NCBI GenBank assembly: GCA_039969155.1
Contig: JBDVOJ010000083.1
Location: 59,469-123,468, forward strand
Length of the DNA stretch: 64,000 nucleotides
Direction of reading: 5' to 3'
DNA from: GCA-002733465 sp039969155
Lineage (GTDB): Bacteria > Pseudomonadota > Gammaproteobacteria > Enterobacterales > Kangiellaceae
The notes under the pieces are model-generated. The model did no database searches and was not told where the DNA came from. It was given only the letters and a program-made list of their open reading frames with translations. How positions within the stretch are numbered: position 1 is the stretch's first letter; every line of letters begins with the position of its first letter. This document shows, one piece after another, positions 26,512 to 34,378 of the stretch. The position numbers and the translations under genes were made by a program.

Positions 26512-27663
26512 ATGATGTCTACAATAGAGCTAACATTGAGTAAAAGTATGCAATTGAATACAGCAAGAGAAATAATTGATGATATTGCCGCCGGTAAAAT
26601 GGTGATATTGATGGATGACGAAGACCGCGAAAATGAAGGTGATCTAGTCATGGCATCAAGCATGGTAAGGCCTGACGATATCAATTTTATGGCTAAATAT
26701 GGGCGCGGATTAGTTTGTTTAACATTGTCTCAAGAACGTTGCGAGCAGCTTAATTTACGTCTAATGGTTGATAAGAACCAAGCGTCGTTTGAAACCAATT
26801 TTACGTTATCAATTGAAGCAGCTGAAGGCGTAACCACTGGGATTTCCGCAGCGGATAGAGCCAGAACTATCCAAGCTGCTGTTGCGGCGGACGCAAAACC
26901 TAGCGATATTGTGCAGCCAGGGCATATTTTCCCTATTATGGCGAAAAAAGGCGGGGTACTTGTTCGTGCAGGACATACAGAGGCAGGTTGCGATTTAGCT
27001 CGGCTTGCTGGGTTCGAACCAAGCGCCACTATTGTAGAAATTCTAAATGAAGACGGCACCATGGCACGTCGCCCAGATTTAGAAGAGTTTGCTAAAGAAC
27101 ACCAGCTTAAGATTGGAACCATCGCCGATCTTATCGAATACCGCATGAATACTGAAAACTCAGTCACTAAAGAGTTTTCAACGGATTGGAAAACTGAATT
27201 TGGCGACTTCAAATTGCATGCCTATCAGGACGATATTGAAGGGCAAGTGCACATTGCCTTGGTGAAAGGGGAAATCAACCCTGACGACACTACCTTGGTG
27301 AGGGTTCATATTGCCGATGTTGCAACGGATCTACTGGCTCGTGAGAAGAAAGATCAAGGTAGTTGGACTATACGGCGGGCATTACAACGGATTGCCGATG
27401 AGGGGACTGGTGTTGTCCTACTTTTAGGGAATCAATCGTCACCGAATTCGATTCTTGATAGAATAGCCAAACTTAGTGGCCAGGAACGCCCAACTAACTC
27501 TGTTCAAGCTCAGCAAAGTCGTGCTACCAGAACTGTTGGAATCGGAAGTCAAATATTGGTGGATTTAAACGTTCACAAAATGAGACTGCTGAGTCCAGTG
27601 AAAAAATACCACTCATTAGCGGGATTTAAATTAGAAGCTGTTGAGTACATAGAAGACAACTAA
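26512..27663 (+). CDS. ribB: DHBP synthase with degenerate GTP cyclohydrolase II-like domain (RibBX type)
   Basis: A 383-residue protein. The N-terminal half is an intact 3,4-dihydroxy-2-butanone-4-phosphate synthase: DDEDRENEGD at 35-44, and RAGHTEAGCDLARLAG later on. The C-terminal half (about 215-375) has the GTP cyclohydrolase II layout but no cysteines where the H-S-x-C-x7-F-x3-R-C-D-C zinc motif should be; that place reads HIADVATDLLAREKK. It therefore should not open GTP, and ribA must be elsewhere. Similar RibBX variants are known in Proteobacteria. The first two codons are both ATG; an internal ATG at 26548 is also possible. Confidence 0.9.
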   Translation: MMSTIELTLSKSMQLNTAREIIDDIAAGKMVILMDDEDRENEGDLVMASSMVRPDDINFMAKYGRGLVCLTLSQERCEQLNLRLMVDKNQASFETNFTLSIEAAEGVTTGISAADRARTIQAAVAADAKPSDIVQPGHIFPIMAKKGGVLVRAGHTEAGCDLARLAGFEPSATIVEILNEDGTMARRPDLEEFAKEHQLKIGTIADLIEYRMNTENSVTKEFSTDWKTEFGDFKLHAYQDDIEGQVHIALVKGEINPDDTTLVRVHIADVATDLLAREKKDQGSWTIRRALQRIADEGTGVVLLLGNQSSPNSILDRIAKLSGQERPTNSVQAQQSRATRTVGIGSQILVDLNVHKMRLLSPVKKYHSLAGFKLEAVEYIEDN

Positions 27664-27681
27664 AGTTGTTTATAAACAACT
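27664..27681. promoter_or_regulatory. Perfect 18-bp palindrome before ribH
   Basis: AGTTGTTTA followed directly by its complement TAAACAACT, starting just after the ribB-type stop codon. It could be an operator or a weak RNA hairpin separating ribB and ribH. No FMN riboswitch features are present around it. Confidence 0.35.
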
Positions 27682-27755
27682 GGTTATAACTACTTTGGTT
27701 TTAACTTAATTTGACTAGTTACTGTATAAATTAGTAAAGATAAAAGGTTTATCAA

Positions 27756-28223
27756 ATGAAAACAATTGAAGGCAAACTCGTTGCTGACAAAGCAAAATAC
27801 GCCATTTTGGTCGCACGATTTAACAGTTTTATTGTTGAAAGCTTATTAGAAGGGGCTATAGACACACTGAAGCGTCATGGCGTTTCAGAAGATGATATTG
27901 AAATATATCGAGTTCCAGGTGCTTTCGAGATGCCAATCGCTGCGCAACGAATTGCTGCGAGAAAAAAGCATGATGCCATTATTGCCTTAGGTGCCGTTAT
28001 TCGCGGTGGTACACCACACTTTGACTATGTCGCAGGCGAGTGCGTTAAAGGATTATCACAGGTCTCCCTAAATGCAGATATACCAGTTTCATTTGGTGTT
28101 CTCACTGTTGATTCAATCGAGCAAGCGATTGAGCGTGCAGGCACCAAAGCCGGAAATAAAGGCGGTGAAGCGGCTATAACGGCACTCGAAATGGTCAATC
28201 TATTTGATGCAATGGATCACTAA
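27756..28223 (+). CDS. ribH: 6,7-dimethyl-8-ribityllumazine synthase
   Basis: A 155-residue enzyme that condenses 5-amino-6-ribitylaminouracil with DHBP to lumazine, forming icosahedral or smaller shells. It contains ARFNSFIVESLLEGA (20-34), the VPGAFEMPIAA motif (about 53-63), LGAVIRGGTPHFDYVA with the catalytic histidine (about 80-95) and the C-terminal region GNKGGEAA. Length matches E. coli RibH (156). It is followed almost immediately by nusB, the classic ribH-nusB pair. Confidence 0.97.
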   Translation: MKTIEGKLVADKAKYAILVARFNSFIVESLLEGAIDTLKRHGVSEDDIEIYRVPGAFEMPIAAQRIAARKKHDAIIALGAVIRGGTPHFDYVAGECVKGLSQVSLNADIPVSFGVLTVDSIEQAIERAGTKAGNKGGEAAITALEMVNLFDAMDH

Positions 28224-28229
28224 TTGAGC

Positions 28230-28676
28230 ATGGAAAACACGCCACATTTACAGAAGCCCTCGACTCGTAAAAAAGCGAGGCGCTATGCTGTGCAAGGGAT
28301 CTATCAATGGCAGTTGAGCGGAAATGCTGTTAAAGATATCGAAATGCAGTTTTTAGAGACCATCAACGCTAAAAAAGTTGATATTCCTTATTTTCAGGAA
28401 ATATTGGTCAATACTTTGACTAGCATTTCAGAGATCGACGATTTAATTACACCTCTTTTTGATCGAGAATTTGAAGAGGTGAATCCCGTAGAACTAGCAA
28501 TCATTCGATTAGCTTGCTATGAATTGAAGTCTAGAATAGACGTTCCTTACAAAGTGGTGATTAACGAGGCTTTGGAATTAACTAAAACTTTTGGTGCTTC
28601 TGAAGGTCATAAGTTTGTTAACGGAATTTTAGACAAACTAGCTCGTCAGTTACGAGTACTTGAAATTAAAAATTAA
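28230..28676 (+). CDS. nusB: Transcription antitermination factor NusB
   Basis: A small all-helical protein (148 residues from this ATG) that pairs with S10 (NusE) on boxA RNA in rRNA antitermination. Family segments are RKKARRYAVQGIYQWQLSG near the start, and PYKVVINEALELTKTFG and HKFVNGILDKLAR near the end. A TTG six bases earlier abuts the ribH stop and is an alternative start adding two residues. The position directly after ribH supports translational coupling. Confidence 0.95.
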   Translation: MENTPHLQKPSTRKKARRYAVQGIYQWQLSGNAVKDIEMQFLETINAKKVDIPYFQEILVNTLTSISEIDDLITPLFDREFEEVNPVELAIIRLACYELKSRIDVPYKVVINEALELTKTFGASEGHKFVNGILDKLARQLRVLEIKN

Positions 28677-28757
28677 TGTTGAGAAAGTAAGTAGTTACTT
28701 ACGTAGATACCTCTAGATACACAAAACTCAACAATCACTAAATTAAAAAATACTATT

Positions 28758-28789
28758 AAGGCGCTATTATCTGCGCCTTTGTCTTTTTT
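28758..28789 (+). terminator. Rho-independent terminator after nusB
   Basis: AAGGCGC/GCGCCTT 7-bp stem with an eight-base loop, followed by TGTCTTTTTT. It ends the glyA-to-nusB run before thiL. Confidence 0.8.
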
Positions 28790-28936
28790 GTGGTTCTAAC
28801 CTTTTGGCTAGAATTTTTGAGCAAAAGAGTCCCTGTGTTGTATTGGAATTTGTCTAAATTTTCAATCCTCAGCTCAGACAGTAGTAAGCTATTAACGGCT
28901 TAATCTTTTCAAATGATTAAGTTGGAAAGGATATCA

Positions 28937-29914
28937 ATGAACGAATTTGAAATAATTGATGAATTCTTAGCGATAAAAGTTAAGAATCGAAAGGACGTTA
29001 TTCATGGGGTTGGCGATGACTGCGCCCTATTGAAAGTGCCAAGAGGGCAGCGATTGGCTGTATCTATGGATACCTTAGTTGCTGGTGTTCATTTTCTCGA
29101 GAATAGTAACGCCGCAGATATCGCGCATAAAGCCATTGCTGTTAACCTCAGTGACTTAGCTGCCGCTGGGGCAGAGCCCGCATGGATTACAGTGTCATTA
29201 ACTTTGCCCGAATATGATCAACAGTGGTTAAAAGATTTTAATCACGGGTTGGTTAAAATGTTAGATTACTTTGGTATTCAAGTGGTTGGCGGAGACACCT
29301 GCCAAGGTCCACTTTCCATCACTATTCAAGCACATGGCTTTGTTCCTGAAAAAGTTTTTTGTCGTCGAGACACGGCTAAAGCCGGTGAACTCATATGCGT
29401 AACTGGCGCTCTGGGCGACGCAGCGCTCGGCTTAAAGGTTGCACGCAACGAAATTGAGGTTGCCGAAGCAGATCATAAAACTCATTTGCTTAATAAATAC
29501 TATCGTCCTTATCCACAAGTTGCGGCTGGTATCGCGTTACGCAGTAGAGCGACAGCCGGAATCGACATTTCGGATGGGCTACTAGCTGACTTATCGCATA
29601 TTAGTAGAGCAAGTGATGTAGGCGCTTTATTGCGTTGGGAGCGAATTCCGTTGTCAACTGCGGCTAAATCTGTGGCCAATAAAGAACAGCTAATGAAAAG
29701 TGCTTTGACTGGTGGAGATGATTATCAGCTATGCTTCACCGTTCCAGAAGACGAATTAGATGCGACTATCCAAGCACTTGAAACCGTGGGAAGTACTTGC
29801 GTTCCTATCGGCCGAATGACCGGTAAACCGGGTGTTCGATTGCTAGATGAAGACCAAGAAATTAACTTGAGCGAAGTCGGATTCAAAGAATTTGGCTTTC
29901 AACATTTTAGTTAA
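28937..29914 (+). CDS. thiL: Thiamine-monophosphate kinase
   Basis: A 325-residue PurM-superfamily kinase that phosphorylates thiamine monophosphate to thiamine diphosphate. Visible motifs are GVGDDCALL and the magnesium-binding MDTLVAGVHF in the N-terminal half, GGDTCQG in the middle, and GIDISDGLLADLSHI plus TGGDDYQLCF in the C-terminal half. The ATG at 28937 is chosen because GGAAAGG lies seven bases upstream and the length then equals E. coli ThiL (325); an in-frame ATG at 28913 lacks such a site. pgpA follows after 31 bases. Confidence 0.95.
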   Translation: MNEFEIIDEFLAIKVKNRKDVIHGVGDDCALLKVPRGQRLAVSMDTLVAGVHFLENSNAADIAHKAIAVNLSDLAAAGAEPAWITVSLTLPEYDQQWLKDFNHGLVKMLDYFGIQVVGGDTCQGPLSITIQAHGFVPEKVFCRRDTAKAGELICVTGALGDAALGLKVARNEIEVAEADHKTHLLNKYYRPYPQVAAGIALRSRATAGIDISDGLLADLSHISRASDVGALLRWERIPLSTAAKSVANKEQLMKSALTGGDDYQLCFTVPEDELDATIQALETVGSTCVPIGRMTGKPGVRLLDEDQEINLSEVGFKEFGFQHFS

Positions 29915-29945
29915 CTGGTTGCAAGCGTAAGGCAAGAGGTAAACG

Positions 29946-30422
29946 ATGAAAAAAATACCTGCTAAGCTAGTATTCACAAATCCTATTAATTTTTTGGCCA
30001 TAGGATTTGGTAGTGGTTTAGCACCTAAAGCCCCAGGAACGGTTGGGACTTTGGCTTGTATTCCCTTGTACTTATTGTTAGCACAACTAGACTTTTATTT
30101 TTACTTGGCGGCTTGTGTTTTTGTGTCCATTACAGGCATTGCTATTTGTGAATATACTGCCAAACAACTAAAAACACATGATCATCCCGGAATTGTCTGG
30201 GACGAATTCGCAGGTTTTTTCATTGCGATGCTCGCGATTCCTTTTAATACTATTAATATCCTACTGGGATTTATTCTTTTTAGAGTATTTGATATTTTTA
30301 AACCTTGGCCGATAAGTTGGTTAGACAAAAGAGTATCCGGTGGGTTAGGAATCATGATCGATGATATCGTAGCGGGACTGTTTGCTTGTGGAGCGTTACA
30401 TTTAATTCTGCATTTTATATAA
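29946..30422 (+). CDS. pgpA: Phosphatidylglycerophosphatase A
   Basis: A 158-residue inner-membrane phosphatase that converts phosphatidylglycerophosphate to phosphatidylglycerol. Typical features are FGSGLAPKAPGTVGTLA (about 21-37), the acidic IVWDEFAGFFIAM motif (about 83-95) and VFDIFKPWPISWLDKRVSGGLGIMIDD (spread over about 114-140). Hydrophobic segments near 34-62, 90-108 and 140-157 fit the family. An AGAGGT ribosome binding site precedes the ATG. It pairs with thiL, as in E. coli. Confidence 0.95.
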   Translation: MKKIPAKLVFTNPINFLAIGFGSGLAPKAPGTVGTLACIPLYLLLAQLDFYFYLAACVFVSITGIAICEYTAKQLKTHDHPGIVWDEFAGFFIAMLAIPFNTINILLGFILFRVFDIFKPWPISWLDKRVSGGLGIMIDDIVAGLFACGALHLILHFI

Positions 30423-30436
30423 AGTGATAATCGACT

Positions 30437-31123
30437 ATGAAAACTGAATTGAAATATTTTGTATTGCTTTTCTTTAGCACGGTTGTTTTGTTTCAAACGA
30501 CAAAGGTAGCCGCGCAATCGGCTGAACCAATTGAATTTGAAGTGATCGCCTTATTCAAAGATGCCGCCATGATCCAACATAGCAGCAAACAAAAATTACT
30601 TCGAGTCGGGCAATCTTATAAAAAAAGAATCAAGCTAATCGCTGCGACTAGCCATGGCGCGACTTTTTTAGTGGATGGTGAAAAAGTCGAGTTGGGTTTA
30701 CATCAGTCAAAACTCGGGAACTCAATTGAGTCGGAACAACCCTCCACCATAAAATCGATTAGCATTCCACGTAACACTATGGGCATGTATAAAACTTCCG
30801 GATTTATTAATGGATTTCCTGTGACTTTTTTAGTCGATACCGGAGCATCAAGTGTCGCTATGAACGAATCAACTGCGCAACGAATTGGCTTACAATATAA
30901 AATGAAAGGTAGAAAAATCATTGTATCGACCGCATCTGGTAGAGCGAGAGCCTGGAACCTTATGGCCGACAAGGTTAGTGTTGGTGCGATCCAACTGTCT
31001 CATGTAGAGGCAACTGTGGTACAAGGGACAGGGCCAACAGAAGTTCTGTTGGGCATGTCATTCTTAAAGCGTCTTAAGATGCAGGATGATGGCAATTTGA
31101 TGAAGCTTTCTACTAAATTTTGA
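30437..31123 (+). CDS. Exported retropepsin-like aspartic protease (TIGR02281 type)
   Basis: A 228-residue protein with a signal peptide or anchor (about 5-26, then A-A-Q). After a small N-terminal domain comes the retropepsin-like domain: PVTFLVDTGASSVAMN with catalytic D134 and T-G, and TEVLLGMSFLKRLKM near the C-terminus. This is the clan AA, TIGR02281-like family common in Proteobacteria, of unknown substrate. It lies 14 bases after pgpA and ends the run before a hairpin. The similar domain at 21418-22626 is longer and on the other strand. Confidence 0.82.
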   Translation: MKTELKYFVLLFFSTVVLFQTTKVAAQSAEPIEFEVIALFKDAAMIQHSSKQKLLRVGQSYKKRIKLIAATSHGATFLVDGEKVELGLHQSKLGNSIESEQPSTIKSISIPRNTMGMYKTSGFINGFPVTFLVDTGASSVAMNESTAQRIGLQYKMKGRKIIVSTASGRARAWNLMADKVSVGAIQLSHVEATVVQGTGPTEVLLGMSFLKRLKMQDDGNLMKLSTKF

Positions 31124-31141
31124 ACGCTCAGTTTTAGTTAA

Positions 31142-31175
31142 TGAAACGAGCTGCCAATTCAATCAGCCCGTTTCA
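31142..31175. terminator. Hairpin between convergent genes
   Basis: TGAAACG-A-GCTG pairs with CAGC-C-CGTTTCA: an 11-bp stem with one A/C mismatch and a 10-base loop. It sits between convergent genes ending at 31123 (plus) and 31183 (minus), so a shared terminator is likely, although T runs are short. Confidence 0.55.
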
Positions 31176-31182
31176 CATCATG

Positions 31183-32670
31183 TTAGTTTGTTTGGGGGAT
31201 AAACTGAATAGAGTACCCCTCACTATTTTCTTGATCTTCTTCAATCAGCATAAATAAATCACCACTTTCTGCATCGAGAGTTAGACTATCGAAAACAAGT
31301 AGTCTTTCGCTCTGATCAATTTCCGCTATGACACTAACTTGATAAGTATTGTTTGGGAGTACCAAGGTTCGCGGAGTTGCGTGAGAACTTGTTAGGCCAT
31401 ATTCAGCGCTAGAAACGGTTTCATTGGTTCGCACAAAATAAACTTCTAGGCTGGTAAATTCTTCATCGGCATCTTGAACCAAATTAATGACATTGACCTG
31501 ATGGTCATAAAGACTGATCCTATTGCTGTTTTCAACCAGTAGAGAATTAAGGTATATCTTTGTCTCGTCGGGAGTCGTTGAGTCGTTGTCACTGTCTTCG
31601 TATTCTTCACTAAGATAGACGAAAACAGTTTTATCTTGGTTGGCATCTAAACTTACAAAATGGTTGCTGGTGATAGTTTCACCGCTATCCGAGTTCAATA
31701 AGTCGAGTGAATAATCACCCGCGGAAAGCTCTATAGTTTCGCTCATGACTCCTTTGGCAAGATCCAAAATTTGTTGTTGATCGTTAAGCCCGTTGATTTC
31801 GATATTGATACTATCCTCAAAAGTTTCAAGCAAAGAGTGTTGTTCTAATCCATTGTAAATTCTAAGTTCCGCGCTGGCATCTTTGTCGGATATTTCTACA
31901 GCCGAGCCCGTGCGTCCGATTTGGTCTATTGTGACTGGCGAGTCACCTGGCCCGGTATTTTCACGAATTGCTATGACATATTGGGTCGTGAAAAAATAAT
32001 CTAAACTAGCTGATTGATAGAGCACTTCTTCACTACCAGGTTCGGTGATATAAAAAACGTAACTCTCCAATTCGAACAAATGACTATCTGTAATTACTTT
32101 GCCAATAGCCGACTCTACTAATACCGCTTCATTAAAGGATTCATTATCGGCAGAAATATAAAAATCTAAGCTTGGAAGAGTTGAGGTTAGGTTGATTAAA
32201 TTAAGAGAAAAACGTTCTTGGTCGTCATCATCTTCAAGATCCTGTTGCTCGTCGTAGTAGTCAAAAATACTAATTTCTGGGTTGTCAAAGTCTCCAGAGA
32301 CGATAATCAGACTAATATCATCATCGGTAATATCGAGTTCTTGTTGGTAGAATTCGTTGTAACTATTGGTATCTTCCTTCCAAAGAAGATCCAATTGATA
32401 GGATTGGCTTTCCATTGGGTAGAGCGTTGAGCTTTCAGAAAAACTGGCTTGAGTAATCGCCTCATCGTCAATTTCCAAATAGACAGTTGGAGAATTTTTG
32501 GAAGCATTATATAGCTTAAAATAACCAGTCCCATCGGTATCATCGGACGAGTCACTACATGCACTGATTAAGCCTAAGAGTATTATAGTGAAAATACTCG
32601 ATAAAAAATTAGAACCATTTTTTAAGGTATTATTATCGTCTTTTAAGCATTTTTGTTTGTTTGATTTCAT
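31183..32670 (-). CDS. Lipoprotein with DUF4397-like beta domains
   Basis: A 495-residue surface or periplasmic lipoprotein. After a charged N-terminus comes a hydrophobic segment ending in the lipobox LISAC and then a very acidic S/D linker. The mature part is beta-rich and contains repeated segments of the form FKLYNASKNSPTVYLEID, FSLNLINLTSTLPSLDFYIS and LRIYNGLEQHS, resembling DUF4397-type repeats. Function unknown. I chose the ATG at 32670 because GGAG lies nine bases upstream; longer starts at 32685 or 32724 lack a good site. The upstream region to 33003 is AT-rich and holds an imperfect tandem repeat (32688-32825). Confidence 0.65.
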   Translation of the reverse strand: MKSNKQKCLKDDNNTLKNGSNFLSSIFTIILLGLISACSDSSDDTDGTGYFKLYNASKNSPTVYLEIDDEAITQASFSESSTLYPMESQSYQLDLLWKEDTNSYNEFYQQELDITDDDISLIIVSGDFDNPEISIFDYYDEQQDLEDDDDQERFSLNLINLTSTLPSLDFYISADNESFNEAVLVESAIGKVITDSHLFELESYVFYITEPGSEEVLYQSASLDYFFTTQYVIAIRENTGPGDSPVTIDQIGRTGSAVEISDKDASAELRIYNGLEQHSLLETFEDSINIEINGLNDQQQILDLAKGVMSETIELSAGDYSLDLLNSDSGETITSNHFVSLDANQDKTVFVYLSEEYEDSDNDSTTPDETKIYLNSLLVENSNRISLYDHQVNVINLVQDADEEFTSLEVYFVRTNETVSSAEYGLTSSHATPRTLVLPNNTYQVSVIAEIDQSERLLVFDSLTLDAESGDLFMLIEEDQENSEGYSIQFIPQTN

Positions 32671-32687
32671 AGATTTAGACTCCATAA

Positions 32688-32825
32688 GATAGAGAGAAAT
32701 TTTATTTAAATGGAGTCGCGACAAACCAATTGTTCACTCAAAAAATATTTTTCTTACAAAAAAATAGAGAGCGATTTTATAGAGTGGCGCCTAACAAAAT
32801 GGTTCAAATAAAATATTTTCTTTAC
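32688..32825. repeat. Two imperfect 63-70 bp direct repeats upstream of the lipoprotein gene
   Basis: Copy A (32688-32757) and copy B (32763-32825) share GATAGAGAG/AATAGAGAG, ATTTTAT, a GAGT-GCG-ACAAA core, GTTCA and ATATTTT-CTTAC at their ends. Copy B lacks about seven bases. They lie in the AT-rich leader/promoter region of the minus-strand lipoprotein gene; copy A overlaps its untranslated start. The rest up to hemL (33003) shows no gene. Confidence 0.55.
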
Positions 32826-33003
32826 TTAAATTTACAAAGTCATTACAAATAAATTGTATTAATCGAAACTAAACAATTGTTTAGTTGTCAGAACAGCTAG
32901 TGGAATAAATAGGTACTGCAACCAAACCTGAATTAAGTTTGGTTGCGAGTGAATATCTAGCAAATCAAAAGATAAGGTTAGTCACTAGATCTTTGAAGTG
33001 AGA

Positions 33004-34287
33004 TTAAGCTAGTTTGGAAAATGCTACCTTAGCAGCTGCAAATGTTTTTTCTAATGTTTGCTCATCGTGCGCTGCCGAAACAAAACCCGTTTCAAATGCC
33101 GACGGCGCTAAGTAAATACCTTCATCCAACATCGCGTGAAAGAATTTTCTAAACATGTCTTGGTTGGAATTGACCACTTGCGAAAAGCGAGTGACTTTTT
33201 TATCAGTTGTAAAGAAAATCCCAAACATGCTACCAACGTGATTAGTCGTCATTGGAATATTATGTTCATCGGCCAGCTTTTGCAGACCCGATACAAGTCG
33301 TTCTGTGTAGTCATATAGAGGTGCGAAAAAGCCTGGCGCAGATAACATTTTTAGCGAGGTTAATCCCGCAGACATGGCGATAGGATTTCCTGACAGAGTG
33401 CCCGCTTGATAGACAGGACCCGCAGGTGCCAAAAACTGCATGATCTCTTTCTTACCACCAAACGCGCCTACCGGCATGCCGCCACCAATAATTTTGCCCA
33501 ATGTTGTCAAGTCAGGAGTGACATTATAAAGTTGTTGTGCACTGCCTGGCCCAACTCTTAAACCACACATGACTTCATCAAAAATTAATACTGCCTTGTA
33601 TTGATCACACAGTTGACGAAGCCCTTGTAAGAATCCATCCTCTGGTGGGATACAGTTCATATTGCCTGGAATGGGTTCGACAATCACAGTGGCAATATCA
33701 TCTTGATTGGCTTCAAATAATTCTTTGACGCTTTGTAAGTTGTTAAATTCGGCTGTTAGCGTGTGCTTTGCAAAGTCGGCTGGTACACCTGGTGAAGTTG
33801 GCTCTCCTAATGTTAACGCGCCTGAACCCGCTTTCACTAAAAGACAATCAGCATGACCGTGATAACAGCCTTCAAATTTGATCAATTTGTCTTTACCAGT
33901 AAATCCTCTCGCTAGTCGAATGGCTGACATCGTGGCTTCGGTTCCTGAACTCACCATGCGCACTTGCTCAATCGATGGAATTAAATCACAGACTGCTTTT
34001 GCCATGGTTAATTCGATTTCAGTTGGTGCACCAAAGCTCAAACCATTTTGTGCTGCTTCAATGACAGCGTTTCGAATCTCTGGATGGTTATGGCCATGAA
34101 TCATTGGACCCCATGAGCCAACATAATCTACATATTGCTTTCCATCGACGTCGGTAAAATAGGCTCCGTTTGCCTTTTCTACAAAAACAGGGGTTCCACC
34201 GACACCATTAAATGCCCTAACCGGGGAGTTGACGGCTCCTGGGATATATTGATTGGATTGTTGGTAAAGTTCTTCTGATCGGCTCAT
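33004..34287 (-). CDS. hemL: Glutamate-1-semialdehyde 2,1-aminomutase
   Basis: A 427-residue PLP enzyme that converts glutamate-1-semialdehyde to 5-aminolevulinate in the C5 heme pathway. Key segments are PGAVNSPVRAF, GSWGPMIHGHNHPE, VSSGTEATMSAIRLARG, CYHGHADCLLVKAGSG, LIFDEVMCGLRV and the PLP-lysine motif TTLGKIIGGGMPVGAFGG (lysine near 265). Length matches E. coli HemL (426). Downstream on the same strand is a heptanucleotide repeat region (34344-34378 lies upstream of its start). A second heme gene, hemJ, lies about 3 kb away. Confidence 0.97.
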   Translation of the reverse strand: MSRSEELYQQSNQYIPGAVNSPVRAFNGVGGTPVFVEKANGAYFTDVDGKQYVDYVGSWGPMIHGHNHPEIRNAVIEAAQNGLSFGAPTEIELTMAKAVCDLIPSIEQVRMVSSGTEATMSAIRLARGFTGKDKLIKFEGCYHGHADCLLVKAGSGALTLGEPTSPGVPADFAKHTLTAEFNNLQSVKELFEANQDDIATVIVEPIPGNMNCIPPEDGFLQGLRQLCDQYKAVLIFDEVMCGLRVGPGSAQQLYNVTPDLTTLGKIIGGGMPVGAFGGKKEIMQFLAPAGPVYQAGTLSGNPIAMSAGLTSLKMLSAPGFFAPLYDYTERLVSGLQKLADEHNIPMTTNHVGSMFGIFFTTDKKVTRFSQVVNSNQDMFRKFFHAMLDEGIYLAPSAFETGFVSAAHDEQTLEKTFAAAKVAFSKLA

Positions 34288-34343
34288 TATTTTCTCAATC
34301 TTATTGTGATGTTTAGTTTCTTAGATATTCTTTCTATTTTAAT

Positions 34344-34378
34344 GCTAGTTGCTAGTTGCTAGTTGCTAGTTGCTAGTT
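34344..34378. repeat. Five perfect GCTAGTT heptanucleotide repeats
   Basis: Five exact tandem copies of the 7-mer GCTAGTT fill 34344-34378. The last copy contains the stop codon of the minus-strand pyrB gene (34373-34375), and the array lies between pyrB and hemL. Such short unit repeats change copy number by slippage; here this would alter only the pyrB-hemL spacer, or the pyrB stop context. Confidence 0.9.

Noticed and set aside
24640..27760. An FMN riboswitch controlling the riboflavin genes
   Set aside because: The gaps between these genes are short and none contains the conserved RFN-element motifs; the only structure seen is the 18-bp palindrome at 27664.
34344..34378. A CRISPR array
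   Set aside because: The units are 7 bp with no spacers; it is a simple tandem repeat.
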